A stretch of DNA of 64,000 bases from Paracoccus denitrificans (lineage in GTDB: Bacteria > Pseudomonadota > Alphaproteobacteria > Rhodobacterales > Rhodobacteraceae). The notes below the pieces were generated by a model. That model was not told where the DNA came from and ran no database searches. It was given only the letters and a program-made list of their open reading frames with translations. The position numbers and the translations under genes are program-made. How positions within the stretch are numbered: position 1 is the first letter of the stretch; every line of letters begins with the position of its first letter. Positions 25,069 to 35,600 of the stretch are shown piece by piece. The DNA lies in the NCBI GenBank assembly GCA_005768755.1, contig VAFL01000009.1, positions 62,001 through 126,000 of the forward strand. Direction: 5' to 3'.

Positions 25069-27153
25069 ATGAAACTGACATTCCGCGCTGTCGCACTTCT
25101 GAGCGCCAGCACGCTTACCCTCTCTGCTGCGCTTGCGCAGGACACGACGGACGAGATCGTTCTGGACACGATTACACTGACAGCCACCACCGACGCCAGT
25201 GTGCAGGCCGAGGGGTTTGTCAGCGAATACGTACAGGCTGCGACGAAATCCGACACGCCGGTTGCTGAAATGCAGCAATCGGTCTCGGTCGTCACCACGA
25301 CCCAGATCGAACAACAGGGCGCTGAATCCCTGGGCGAAGCGCTGACCTACAGCGCAGGCGTGTCCGGCCAGCCATACGGTGCCGACCCTCGGTTCGACAG
25401 CCCAAATATTCGCGGATTCGAAGCCCGCAGCGCGCAATATGTCAACGGTCTGCGCCAGCTGCGCTATCTCGGTGCGCCCGCTTATGAAATCTACGGCCTG
25501 CAACAGGTCGAGGTCCTGAAGGGGCCGAGTTCGTCGCTTTACGGGGCCGGCAATCCGGCGGGTATCATCAACCAGGTCCAGAAGCGTGCGCAGGACTATG
25601 GTTTCGGCGAAGTGGGCGTTGGCTATGACAGCAACGATGCCGGACAGGCGTTTTTTGATGTGAACCGCGCGCCCAGTGACACGCTGTCCTGGCGCTTGAC
25701 CGGCATCCTGCGTGACGACAAGACGCAGATCGAAGAATTGGGCAATGATCGCGGCTATCTGGCTGGCGCATTGCGCTGGCACCCGGACGATCTGACGACC
25801 ATCGACGTGATCGCCTCGCACACGGATGACGGCCCGATTTCGCCCACTGGCGTCCCCTATGACCTGACCCAGATCGCCGACGGCGACTACTTGCGCGACC
25901 TCTATACCGGCAACCCCAACTGGGACGAGAGCGACCGCAAGATGACCAATTTCGGGGTCGAGATCAGCCGCGATCTCGACAATGGCTGGACGCTCAGCCA
26001 GGGTTTCCGTTACGAAAAGCTCGACTGGGACTACACCAATACCTATGTGTCGGGCCTCAGCGGCGATGACATCACCCTGGGCTATACCGACCAGCATGAA
26101 GACACGTCAGGCATCAGCCTTGATACCCGGCTGAGCGGCCTGGTCGAAACCGGCACGATGACGCACAACCTGCTGTTCGGCGTGGACCTGCGGAAATATG
26201 ACGCAGAAACGCGGACAGAGTTTTCCTATGGTCCCAGCCTGAACTGGCGAAATCCCGATTACAGCGACACCGCGCCGAGTGCGCCGTGGTATATCGCCAC
26301 GACCGATGTCACCCTTACGCAGATCGGCGTTTACGCGCAGGACGAGATTGCTGCCGGAAACTGGCGCGGGTCGCTGACGCTGCGCCATGACCGGGCAGAG
26401 CAGTCGGGCACGCAATACAACAACTTCAACGGCGTGACTGATGCCGATCAGGTCGACAAGGCGACGACCGGACGGGCAGGCGTTTCCTATGTCTTTGCGA
26501 ATGGCGTCATGCCCTATCTCAGCTATTCGACGTCCTTCGATCCGCAAATCGGGACCGACGAAGACGGCGACAAGCTGAAACCGACCAAGGCGAAGCAATG
26601 GGAACTGGGTGTCAAATACCAGCCCGAGGGCTTCAACGGGCTGATCACCGCAGCGATCTATGATCTGAAGGAAACAAACGTGACCCGCCGCGTCGTCGAA
26701 GGCGGCCGGCCCTTCGACCGCCAGATCGGCGAGGTCAAGTCGCGCGGCTTCGAATTGGAGGCGACGGTGGAACTGGCCGAGGGCTGGGACATCCGCGCCG
26801 GTTACGCCTATAACGACAGCCAGCAGCGTGAAGGCGCCAACGACCGCAAGGACATGCCCAACGCACCGCGCCATCTGGCAAGCGCATGGCTGTCCCGGGA
26901 CTTCGGAAATGGCTGGCAGGCCGGTGGCGGCTTCCGTCATATCGGACAGCGTTACGGCGACGAAGCGAATGCCTACGATCTTGATGCGGTAACATTGCTG
27001 GACATGGGCGGCAGCTACACGCAGGGCAATATCGAAGCGACGCTGAATGTCAGCAACCTGACCGATGAAACCTATGTCGCAAACTGTGGCAGCTTCGGTT
27101 GCTTCTACGGCGAGGGCCGGACGATTTCGGCCAAGATCGCCCGCAAGTGGTAA
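25069..27153 (+). CDS. TonB-dependent siderophore receptor
   Basis: 694 residues. A signal peptide ('LTFRAVALLSASTLTLSAALAQ') is followed by a TonB-box-like 'DEIVLDTITLTA', a plug domain (about 60-165: 'SVSVVTTTQIEQQGAESLGEAL', 'NIRGFEARSAQYVNG', 'EVLKGPSSSLYGAGNPAGIINQV', each within the family pattern) and a 22-strand barrel ending in an aromatic residue. The type is FhuA/FoxA/FpvA-like ferric-siderophore receptors of the outer membrane. The next gene starts inside its stop codon region, so receptor and binding protein are on one transcript. The ligand is probably a hydroxamate because the ABC system is FhuDBC-like. Confidence 0.9.
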   Translation: MKLTFRAVALLSASTLTLSAALAQDTTDEIVLDTITLTATTDASVQAEGFVSEYVQAATKSDTPVAEMQQSVSVVTTTQIEQQGAESLGEALTYSAGVSGQPYGADPRFDSPNIRGFEARSAQYVNGLRQLRYLGAPAYEIYGLQQVEVLKGPSSSLYGAGNPAGIINQVQKRAQDYGFGEVGVGYDSNDAGQAFFDVNRAPSDTLSWRLTGILRDDKTQIEELGNDRGYLAGALRWHPDDLTTIDVIASHTDDGPISPTGVPYDLTQIADGDYLRDLYTGNPNWDESDRKMTNFGVEISRDLDNGWTLSQGFRYEKLDWDYTNTYVSGLSGDDITLGYTDQHEDTSGISLDTRLSGLVETGTMTHNLLFGVDLRKYDAETRTEFSYGPSLNWRNPDYSDTAPSAPWYIATTDVTLTQIGVYAQDEIAAGNWRGSLTLRHDRAEQSGTQYNNFNGVTDADQVDKATTGRAGVSYVFANGVMPYLSYSTSFDPQIGTDEDGDKLKPTKAKQWELGVKYQPEGFNGLITAAIYDLKETNVTRRVVEGGRPFDRQIGEVKSRGFELEATVELAEGWDIRAGYAYNDSQQREGANDRKDMPNAPRHLASAWLSRDFGNGWQAGGGFRHIGQRYGDEANAYDLDAVTLLDMGGSYTQGNIEATLNVSNLTDETYVANCGSFGCFYGEGRTISAKIARKW

Positions 27154-28055
27154 CACAGCGGGTCGCATTTCGTCGGCCCGACCGCCGCACCTTCCTGACC
27201 GCCGCCGGCATGATGCTGGCGGCGGGCTTTCCTTTGCAGGCCGCGCCGGCCGGCCCCCGGTTGGCGGCAATCGACTGGGCGATGCTGGAAACCGCGATTG
27301 CGATCGGCCACATGCCGGTCGCGGCCTGCGAATTAATCCGGTTTCGACAGGACGTCATCGAGCCCGCAATCCCTGCCGAGGTCGTGGATCTGGGTCTGCG
27401 TGGCGCGCCCAACTTTGAACTGCTTCAACTGGTCAGGCCCGATCTCATCCTGATTTCGCCATATTACACCAGATACGAAGATCGCCTGCGCCGTCTGGCG
27501 CCGGTGCTGAACCTGCCGTTCTTCGATCAGGGAGAGCCGCCCCTTCCCAAGGCCAAGGCAGCCTTGATCGACCTCGCCGAAGAAATCGGCGATCCAGCCG
27601 CAGGGCAACGTGCCGCGGCAAAGGCCGACCTGGAACTGAACGACCTTGCGAAGAAGCTGGGCGCCCATGATGATCGTCCGTTCTGCCTGATCAATATCGG
27701 CGATGCCCGCCACATGCGCGTTTTCGGGTTCGACAGCCTGTTTGGCAGCACGCTGGATCGCCTTGGACTTGAAAATGCCTGGGGGCAGGGGACAGAATTC
27801 AGCTTTCTGGCGCCGGTTCCGATCGAGACATTGGCCGACATGCCAGAGGCGCGGGTGGTCGTCATTGGTCAGGTCCCGCCCGAGGCGCAGCGCGGCCTTA
27901 GCCGCAATGTCCTTTGGCGCAAGCTGCCTGCTGTCGCGCAGGGCCGGCTTTATCAACTGCCCGAGATCAACGCCTATGGCGCCATGCCGTCAGCGTTGCG
28001 CTTCGGGCAGCTTCTGTCGCAGGCGCTGTCGAAGGGACCGGTGGCCCAGTTGTGA
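27147..28055 (+). CDS. fhuD: FhuD-like siderophore-binding protein
   Basis: 302 residues from the GTG at 27147, overlapping the receptor stop by 7 nt (GTGGTAA); the longer open frame from 27099 lies inside the receptor gene and is not needed. A twin-arginine-like leader 'RRPDRRTFLTAAGMMLAAG' is followed by the class III binding-protein fold: 'AAIDWAMLETAIAIGHMPVAA', 'LVRPDLILISPYYTRYEDRL' and 'WRKLPAVAQGRLYQLPEIN'. It carries ferric siderophore from the TonB receptor to the FhuB permease. The Tat leader fits FhuD/FecB-type proteins that may fold before export. Confidence 0.85.
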   Translation: MVTQRVAFRRPDRRTFLTAAGMMLAAGFPLQAAPAGPRLAAIDWAMLETAIAIGHMPVAACELIRFRQDVIEPAIPAEVVDLGLRGAPNFELLQLVRPDLILISPYYTRYEDRLRRLAPVLNLPFFDQGEPPLPKAKAALIDLAEEIGDPAAGQRAAAKADLELNDLAKKLGAHDDRPFCLINIGDARHMRVFGFDSLFGSTLDRLGLENAWGQGTEFSFLAPVPIETLADMPEARVVVIGQVPPEAQRGLSRNVLWRKLPAVAQGRLYQLPEINAYGAMPSALRFGQLLSQALSKGPVAQL

Positions 28056-30028
28056 CCCGTGCATTCCAGATAACTCTTGTCGCTGCGGGATGTCTGGCGC
28101 TTGGCCTTTGGCTGCTGGCGGCCCAGGCGATGCTGCCCTTCGCCGATTGGCCGCATTTCGGGGCTGGCCCGGACGCGATGAGCATCGACCAGATCCGGCT
28201 GGCCTTCGGACTGATGCCGCGCGGCGTCATCGCCCTGCTTGCGGGGGCAGGACTGGGACTGGCGGGTGCTATCCTGCAGGTGGTCTTCCGCAACCCCGTG
28301 GCAGATCCGACAACGCTTGGCATCTCGACCGGGGCGCAGCTGGCACTGGTGCTGGTGACCGTCTTCGCGCCGGGGCTTCTTGGATATGGCCGCTGGCCGA
28401 TTGCGTTTCTGGGGGCCGGTCTGGCGGCCGCACTTGTGATGGCAGTGGGCGCCCGGCGAAACTTTGCCCCGGTGACAATGGTCATTGCAGGCATGCTGGT
28501 GGGCGTGACGGCGGGTGCGATCGCCACCGCTGTCACGCTGGCACAGGGTCAGTACCTGCTGTCGCTGGTTATCTGGAATGGCGGATCGCTGGTACAGCAG
28601 GACTGGACAGGCGTCCGCGTGCTGTCTTTGGTCGTTCTGATCGGCGGTGCCGGAGCAGCCGTGTTGGCCCGCCCCTTGCGGGTGCTGTCACTTGGCAGCG
28701 AAAGCGCGGTCGGGCTGGGGCTGAATGTCGCGTGGATCCGCTTCGCTGCAGTTGTGCTGGCTGTCTGGATAAGCGCCTGCATTTCCGCTGAACTGGGACT
28801 CATCGGCTTTGTCGGTCTTGCTGCGCCCGCGCTTGCCCGGACGATGGGCGTGCGCGGAATCGGATCATTGTTCGTCGTCGCGCCTTTGATCGGTGCGCTT
28901 ATCTTGTCTGTCGCGGATGGTCTGGTCCTGCTGGCCGCCGGTCACGGTTCGGAAACATTTCCCACTGGCGCGCTGACCGGGCTGATTGGCGGTCCGCTGC
29001 TGTTGTGGCTGCTTCCGCGGCTCCGCGGCTCGACCCCGCCGGGAACCGAGCGCACCGAAGGGCCGGTGCGGCGTCGCGACCGGCCGCTGCGCATGCTGGT
29101 CAGCATGGGTGTCGCACTGATGGGCCTGACATTGATCCTGGTCTGGATCGGGCGCGTGCCGCACGGATGGGCGGTGCTGGACTGGGACAGCTTCAGGGCT
29201 TTCCTGCCGACACGACTGCCGCGATTGATCGCGGCCGCGTCTGCCGGCGCGGCGCTTGGTCTGTCCGGCGCAATCCTGCAACGCCTGACAGGTAACCCGC
29301 TCGCCTCGCCCGAGGTATTGGGCGTGTCTGGCGGTGCCTCGCTTGGCTTTGCCGCTGTCATCTACCTTGTCGCCGCACCCACTGCGTCGATCGAGATTGC
29401 GGGCGCCATGGCAGGTGCCGTTCTGGCACTGGTCGTGCTGACCGGCTATGTCAGCCGCCGCGACATGCCGCCGGAACGTATTCTGCTGGCCGGGATCGCG
29501 GTGTCGGCGCTTGCCTCGGCGGTGCTGTCGGCGATGATGGCGCGGGGTGATGCGCGGGCATGGGCGATCCTGTCATGGCTCAGCGGGTCATCGTCGGCGG
29601 TGGAAATGCCGGCGGCGCTTGCGCTCGCAGCAATCTCGGGGCTGCTTTGGGCCTTAGCCATCGTGGCCGGGCGCTGGCTGGCGATCCTGCCGCTTGGCGG
29701 CCTGGTCGCGGCCGGTCTTGGCCTTCCGGTCCGTTGGTCGCAGGCACTTCTGATCACGCTGGCCGGGATTGCAACGGGGGCGGCGACGATCCTGATCGGG
29801 CCTCTCAGCTTCGTCGGGCTGATGGCGCCGCATGTGGCGGTCAGGCTTGGCCTTGTCCGCCCCGCCCATCACATTACGGGCGCGGCCCTGATCGGTGCCG
29901 GCCTGATGCTGATCGCAGATTTCGGGGCCCGCATGGCTGGCTTTCCCTATGAACTGCCCCTTGGCCTGTTCGCCTCGCTGATCGGGGCGCCATGGCTGAT
30001 CTGGCTGATGATGAGGTCCGCAAGATGA
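28052..30028 (+). CDS. fhuB: FhuB-like fused iron-siderophore permease
   Basis: 658 residues from a GTG at 28052 that overlaps the previous stop (GTGA). Two homologous FecCD-type halves of about ten helices each are fused, as in enterobacterial FhuB. Compare 'GAGLGLAGAILQVVFRNPVA' in the first half with 'GAALGLSGAILQRLTGNPLA' in the second, and the ATPase-contact loops 'GFVGLAAPALARTMG' and 'SFVGLMAPHVAVRLG'. It forms the whole inner-membrane channel for ferric hydroxamate-type siderophores. The stop overlaps the fhuC start by ATGA. Confidence 0.9.
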   Translation: MTRAFQITLVAAGCLALGLWLLAAQAMLPFADWPHFGAGPDAMSIDQIRLAFGLMPRGVIALLAGAGLGLAGAILQVVFRNPVADPTTLGISTGAQLALVLVTVFAPGLLGYGRWPIAFLGAGLAAALVMAVGARRNFAPVTMVIAGMLVGVTAGAIATAVTLAQGQYLLSLVIWNGGSLVQQDWTGVRVLSLVVLIGGAGAAVLARPLRVLSLGSESAVGLGLNVAWIRFAAVVLAVWISACISAELGLIGFVGLAAPALARTMGVRGIGSLFVVAPLIGALILSVADGLVLLAAGHGSETFPTGALTGLIGGPLLLWLLPRLRGSTPPGTERTEGPVRRRDRPLRMLVSMGVALMGLTLILVWIGRVPHGWAVLDWDSFRAFLPTRLPRLIAAASAGAALGLSGAILQRLTGNPLASPEVLGVSGGASLGFAAVIYLVAAPTASIEIAGAMAGAVLALVVLTGYVSRRDMPPERILLAGIAVSALASAVLSAMMARGDARAWAILSWLSGSSSAVEMPAALALAAISGLLWALAIVAGRWLAILPLGGLVAAGLGLPVRWSQALLITLAGIATGAATILIGPLSFVGLMAPHVAVRLGLVRPAHHITGAALIGAGLMLIADFGARMAGFPYELPLGLFASLIGAPWLIWLMMRSAR

Positions 30029-30792
30029 CGCTTTTCGCTATCCGCAACCTGTCCGTCGATGTCCCCGGTCGCCAACTGCTGTCGGATATCACGCTGGACC
30101 TGCCTGCCGGTCAGACCATCGCGCTGATCGGGCATAACGGATCGGGCAAATCAACCTTGCTCAAGGTGCTGGCGCGACAGGTGGCCGCATCCGGCACCGT
30201 GACATTCGAGGGCCGGGCGCTTTCGGAATGGCCGGTCCGCGATTATGCCCGCCGTCTTGCCTTCCTGCCCCAGACCACACCGCCGGCAGAGGGCATGCTG
30301 GTCCGCGAACTGGTCGCCCTTGGCCGCTATCCCTGGCACGGAGCACTTGGGCGCTTTGGCCCGGCGGACCATCGCGCCGTGGCCGATGCCATGGAAGAAT
30401 GCGGTGTTGCAGGTTTTGCCGACCGGCTGGTCGATACGCTGTCAGGGGGCGAACGGCAGCGCGTCTGGCTGGCGATGATGGTCGCCCAGCAGGCTGGCAC
30501 GCTGCTTCTGGACGAACCGATCAGCGCGCTGGATATCGCCCATCAGATCGAGGTGCTTTCGCTTGTGCAGCGCATGTCCCGCGAACAGGGCCGCAGCGTC
30601 GTCATCGTTCTGCACGAGGTGAATATGGCCGCGCGTTTCTGCGATCATGTCGTCGCGCTGAAGGGCGGGCGCGTGATGATGCAGGGAACGCACACGGAAT
30701 TCATGCAGAAAGAGACATTGCAAAGCGTCTATGGTTTGCCCATGGAGGTCCTGACGCGGAACGATGGCACTCCCGTCGCGATACCTGCCTGA
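30025..30792 (+). CDS. fhuC: FhuC-like ABC transporter ATPase
   Basis: 255 residues from the ATG at 30025, which overlaps the fhuB stop. Walker A is 'GHNGSGKSTLLKVLAR', the signature 'LSGGERQRVWLAMMVAQ', Walker B 'TLLLDEPISALD', and the switch His lies in 'VIVLHEVNMAARFCDHV'. The type is the iron-siderophore/cobalamin importer ATPase. It powers the FhuB channel at the cytoplasmic face and is the last importer gene before the ABC exporter six bases downstream. Confidence 0.92.
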   Translation: MTLFAIRNLSVDVPGRQLLSDITLDLPAGQTIALIGHNGSGKSTLLKVLARQVAASGTVTFEGRALSEWPVRDYARRLAFLPQTTPPAEGMLVRELVALGRYPWHGALGRFGPADHRAVADAMEECGVAGFADRLVDTLSGGERQRVWLAMMVAQQAGTLLLDEPISALDIAHQIEVLSLVQRMSREQGRSVVIVLHEVNMAARFCDHVVALKGGRVMMQGTHTEFMQKETLQSVYGLPMEVLTRNDGTPVAIPA

Positions 30793-30798
30793 GGCCAC

Positions 30799-32496
30799 AT
30801 GCTACGCGACTTCTTTTCTTATTACCGGCCGTTCATGGCCCTGTTCTGGCTGGATTTCGGATGCGCGGTGCTGTCCGGCCTGCTGGAACTGGCCTTTCCG
30901 CTGGCGATCACCGGCTTCATCGACCATCTGCTGCCGCAAGGCGACTGGACGCTGACCATTCTGGCAGCCATCGGCCTGCTGGCGCTTTACATCGTCAACG
31001 CCGGGCTGCTGACGGTGGTGATCTATTGGGGCCACAAGCTTGGCATCAATATCGAGACAGAGATGCGCGCCCGCGCCTTCGACCACCTGACGCGGTTGTC
31101 ATGGCGGTGGTATGATCGCACCCGCACCGGCAAGCTGGTCGCCCGCGTCACCCGCGATCTGGAAGAAATCGGCGAGGTCGCCCATCACGGCCCCGAGGAC
31201 GCCTTCATCGCACTGATGACATTTGTCGGTGCCTTCCTGCTGATGTTCTGGATCAACCCGCAACTGGCTTTCATCGTGGCGCTGATCGTCCCGGTGATGC
31301 TGGCCCTGGTGATTGTCTATGGCGGGCGGATGACACAGACCTGGCGGGCGATCTATTCCCGCGTCGGGGATTTCAACGTCCGCCTGGAAGAGGCCCTTGG
31401 CGGCGTGCGTGTCGTGCAGTCCTTCGGCAACGAAAGCCACGAAACGGAACTGTTTTCCGCCGACAACGCCCGCTACCGTCAGGCCAAGCTTGATGCTTAC
31501 CGGGTCATGGCCGCGTCAAGCGCCCTGCAATACATGGGCCTTCGGCTGGTGCAGGTCATCGTGATGGTGGTGGGTGCGGGCTTCGTTCTGTCTGGTGAGC
31601 TGACGACCGGCGGCTTTGTCGGTTTCCTGTTGCTGGTCGGTGTTTTCTATCGTCCCTTGGAAAAGATCGCCGCCGTGATCGAAACCTATCCGCGCGGCAT
31701 TGCCGGTTTCCGCCGCTATCAGGAATTGCTGGCGACCGAGCCAGAGATCGCCGATGCCGCCGACGCCGTCCAGGTGGCCAAGCTTCGCGGCGACATCCAT
31801 TTTGATGCCGTGAGCTTCGCCTATGCAGACATGCCCATTCTGACGGGCATCGATCTGAAAATCCGCGCTGGCGAAACTGTCGCCTTTGTCGGCCCGTCTG
31901 GCGCAGGCAAGACCACGCTTCTGGCGCTGCTGCCCCGCTTTTACGAACCGACGGCGGGCCGGATCACCATTGACGGCCATGCCCTGCCGCAGATCCGCCT
32001 GCACAGCCTGCGCCGCCAGATCGGGCTGGTCAGTCAGGACGTATTCCTGTTCGGCGGCACATTGCGTGAAAATATCGCCTATGGCCGGCTGGACGCTAGC
32101 GACGCTGAAATCGAGGACGCGGCGGCACAGGCGCAGCTTGCCACCATGATCGCCGCGCTGCCAGAAGGGCTGGATACAGTCGTAGGAGAGCGTGGCGTCA
32201 TGTTATCAGGCGGTCAGAAGCAGCGCGTGGCAATTGCCCGTGCCTTCCTGAAGAACCCGCCCATCATGATCCTGGACGAGGCGACAAGCGCATTGGACAG
32301 CCAGACCGAGCGTGAGATCCAGCTTGCCCTCGACCGGTTGGCGGTGGGGCGCACGACGCTGGTGATCGCCCACAGGCTGGGGACCATCCGCAACGCAGAC
32401 CGCATCATCGTCATGGATCACGGCCGCATCATCGAAACCGGAAGTCATGCAGAGTTGCTGGCATCGGGCGGCGCATATGCCCGGCTGTCCGTCTGA
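30799..32496 (+). CDS. ABC exporter-type transporter, fused membrane and ATPase domains
   Basis: 565 residues; a GAGG site precedes the ATG by five bases and the gap from fhuC is six. Residues 1 to about 310 are a six-helix type I exporter membrane domain. The C-terminal ATPase has Walker A 'GPSGAGKTTLLALLPRFY', signature 'LSGGQKQRVAIARAFL' and Walker B 'IMILDEATSALD'. Homodimeric MsbA-like exporters share this design, as do the mycobacterial IrtAB siderophore importers, which have exporter architecture. Being in an iron operon it may export emptied siderophore or import ferric siderophore. The direction cannot be read from sequence. Confidence 0.85.
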   Translation: MLRDFFSYYRPFMALFWLDFGCAVLSGLLELAFPLAITGFIDHLLPQGDWTLTILAAIGLLALYIVNAGLLTVVIYWGHKLGINIETEMRARAFDHLTRLSWRWYDRTRTGKLVARVTRDLEEIGEVAHHGPEDAFIALMTFVGAFLLMFWINPQLAFIVALIVPVMLALVIVYGGRMTQTWRAIYSRVGDFNVRLEEALGGVRVVQSFGNESHETELFSADNARYRQAKLDAYRVMAASSALQYMGLRLVQVIVMVVGAGFVLSGELTTGGFVGFLLLVGVFYRPLEKIAAVIETYPRGIAGFRRYQELLATEPEIADAADAVQVAKLRGDIHFDAVSFAYADMPILTGIDLKIRAGETVAFVGPSGAGKTTLLALLPRFYEPTAGRITIDGHALPQIRLHSLRRQIGLVSQDVFLFGGTLRENIAYGRLDASDAEIEDAAAQAQLATMIAALPEGLDTVVGERGVMLSGGQKQRVAIARAFLKNPPIMILDEATSALDSQTEREIQLALDRLAVGRTTLVIAHRLGTIRNADRIIVMDHGRIIETGSHAELLASGGAYARLSV

Positions 32497-32575
32497 CCGA
32501 TCTCAGTCGCGGGCGCATGTATCGGGATCGGGCACCCTTCGGCTGGCGGCGGTCACCGTCCGCACCGATATTGCG

Positions 32576-32599
32576 GCGACGTCGCGTTACGTTTAAACG
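32576..32599. promoter_or_regulatory. Two adjacent 10-bp perfect palindromes
   Basis: GCGACGTCGC (32576-32585) and CGTTTAAACG (32590-32599) are each self-complementary and separated by four bases. They lie about 90 nt before the first gene of the second glycan island. They may be a regulator site; no known consensus is matched. No clear terminator was found for the iron operon in the same 192-nt gap. Confidence 0.35.
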
Positions 32600-32688
32600 C
32601 TGCCTTCAAGTATCAGCCGTATCGGGTCACGATCGGCCTGGCATCTGACAATGACCCGCAAGCCAGATTCAGAAAAGGTTGACATCGC

Positions 32689-35600
32689 GTGGTCGCTCCC
32701 CTTTCACAGCTTAGAAACTCGATATCCAAGCTGCGAAAGCTGGCACCCGGATCGGGACGCAGGACATCAACGCAGCCTGGCAGTATCGACCGCGTTCAGC
32801 AGGGGGTCATCGAAGGCTGGGTCAAGGACCCCTCAAGTCCAACGCCGCTTGTCATCGACATTCTGCTGGACGGGCAACCCATCGCCACCGGATTGACGGC
32901 TGACATCTACCGGCAGGATGTCGAGGAAGCCGGACATGGTGACGGTCGTTTCGGCTTTTCCTGCAGGCTTCCCGGCCGCCCGCCCGGCGAAGGTTCACGG
33001 GTCGAGGTTCGTCTGTCCGCAAACCAGAAGCCGCTTCTGGATACGGTCATAACGAAGCCGGGTGCGGGACCGGGAAATGGGGCCGGCACGACAGGCAGCA
33101 CCTTAGCGGCGCGCATCGCGAAAGTCGGACGCAAGTTTGCAGGCGCCGAGAATGCGCTGGAAGGCAAGCTGGAGGCAGTTTCGGGCGAACTTATCCGGGG
33201 CTGGGCCGTCGATCCGCGGAACAAAGCCCGACTGTTCGATATCGATATTCTTCTCGACAATCTTTTTCTGATGCAGATCAGGAATGATGTGGATCGCCCT
33301 GACCTGAAGCAGATTGGAAAGTCGGCGGGCAGGGGCGGTTTCCGGCTGGAGCCTTTCCTGAATGTGCTGGAGCCGGGCGGACACGTCATCGCCGCAATCC
33401 TTCCCGATGGCAGCCGGTTAACCGGCAGTTTCCAGTCAACGCCCGACAAGGCGCGCGTGTCGCTGAGCAGCGGTGTCCACCAGATTGATCCGTCCGAGGT
33501 GGCCGTGATCGTCCCGATCTACAACGCTGCAGACGATCTGAACATCTGCCTGCAGCGCCTTGCCGCGCATACGCCGGCTGCGATGGAAATTCTGCTTGTC
33601 GACGACGCCTCGACCGACCCGCGCATTGCGGATCTTCTGTCGCGCGCGGCAATGGCACCGAACATCCGGGTGCTGCGCAATGACAGCAATCTGGGGTTTA
33701 CCCGCACCGTCAATCGCGGACTGGATGAAATCGGCACGAAGCACGCAATCCTATTGAACAGCGATGCCCGGGTCACACCGGGTTGGGCACGCGGTATGCT
33801 GCGCGCCGCGTCCTCGCGCCCCAGGGTCGCGACGGTAACCGCCATGTCGGACCGCGCCGGCGCTTTTTCGGCCCCGGATATCGGTAACGAAAATGCGCTT
33901 CCCGCAGGTGTCGATGAAGTCACTTATTCGCGCGCCTTCCGCCGACGTTCTCTGGCACTTTATCCGGTCGTTCCGACAGGCAACGGCTTTTGCATGTTCG
34001 TCAACCGCGATTGCGTGAACCAGATAGGCCCCTTCGATGACAAGGCTTTCCCGCGCGGCTACGGCGAGGAAAACGATTTCTGCATGCGCGCGGGCCGGGT
34101 CGGATGGACGCATCTTGTCGACGACCGGACCTATGTTTTTCATGATCGGTCCAAAAGCTTTGGCGAGGCAAAGGCCGGACTGATGGCCGCGGGCCAGGCT
34201 GTGGTCAATGCGCGCTATCCCGAATATGCGAAAGCCATAAGGACCTTCAGCACAGGCCCGAAGATCGCGCTTGCTCGTCTGCGCGCCAGGCAGGCTTTAC
34301 TGGATTGCAACGATCCAAAGGCCGGACTGCCCGCGATCCTGTATGTGCTGGCGACGCAAATCGGCGGGACACCGCAGACTAACATGGATCTCATGCGTGA
34401 AATCTCGGACGAGATGGCACCATGGCTGCTGCATTGTGACAGCCGTAAAATGACGCTCAGCCGGTTGGACGGCGAGAAGCTGGTCACGGTCCGCACGCAT
34501 ACCCTGTCCGAGCCGGTCGATGCGCTTACGCATCGTTCAGGCGAATATGACGCCGTGATGCGGGACTGGCTGGCCACGGTCGATCCCGAGATCGTCCATA
34601 TCCGGCATCTGGCCTGGCATGGCCTTTCGCTGCCTGCATTGGCGCGGGCACATGGCAGCCGGGTGGTCTTTTCATTCCACGATTTCTATACGCTTTGCCC
34701 CACGGTCAAGCTGCTTGATGAAAACGATATCTTTTGTGGCGGCACGTGTACGGCCACCGACGGACAGTGCCGCGCAGAGCTGTGGCCCACGGACGATCTG
34801 CCCCCGATCAAGGATGCGTGGGTGCATGTCTGGCGCGAACGCTTTGCCGATGTGCTGAAGGATTGCGACGCTTATGTCACCACCTCTCGCAGCGCCAGAA
34901 AGCGGATCGGCGAACAACTCGGGCTGGACATGGACCGGTTCTTTGTCATTCCGCATGGTCGCAGCTTTGCGACAATGCGGCCGCACCGTCAGCAGCCCCG
35001 CAGGGGCGAACCGGTGCGCATCCTGCTGCCCGGCAATATCAGCGCCGCGAAAGGGCGCGATATCGTGACCGCCTTGCTGGACCACGACCAAGACGGTCAT
35101 CTGGAATTCCATGTCCTTGGCGCCATCTCGGACCCGGACGAGCTGAAGTCATATGACAAGCTGTTTCTGCACGGCACCTATCAGCGCGAAGAATTTGAAA
35201 GCCGGGTGGCCGAAATTGACCCTCACCTGGGTGCAGTCTTCTCGATCTGGGACGAAACCTATTGCCATACCCTGACAGAGCTTTGGTCAGCCGGCCTTCC
35301 TGCCTTCACATTCGACTTCCCGACCGTTGCCGGGCGTGTGCGTGAAAGCGGCGCGGGCTGGGTCGTGCCCCATGACGATATCGCCGCGCTTTATGACCGC
35401 ATCCTTTCGCTTTCCTTTGACCGTGACGAACAGATGCGCGCCGATCAGGCCGTGATCGGCTGGCAGATGGGCAAGGGCGTGGGCCAGACGACGCAGCTGA
35501 TGGCCGCCGGCTACAGAGAGGTCTATCGCCATGCGGCAGGCGGGCGGGATCGCCGTCCCGTGATTGCTGTGCTGACATCGCCCGATGCGGAGCCTGCCAG

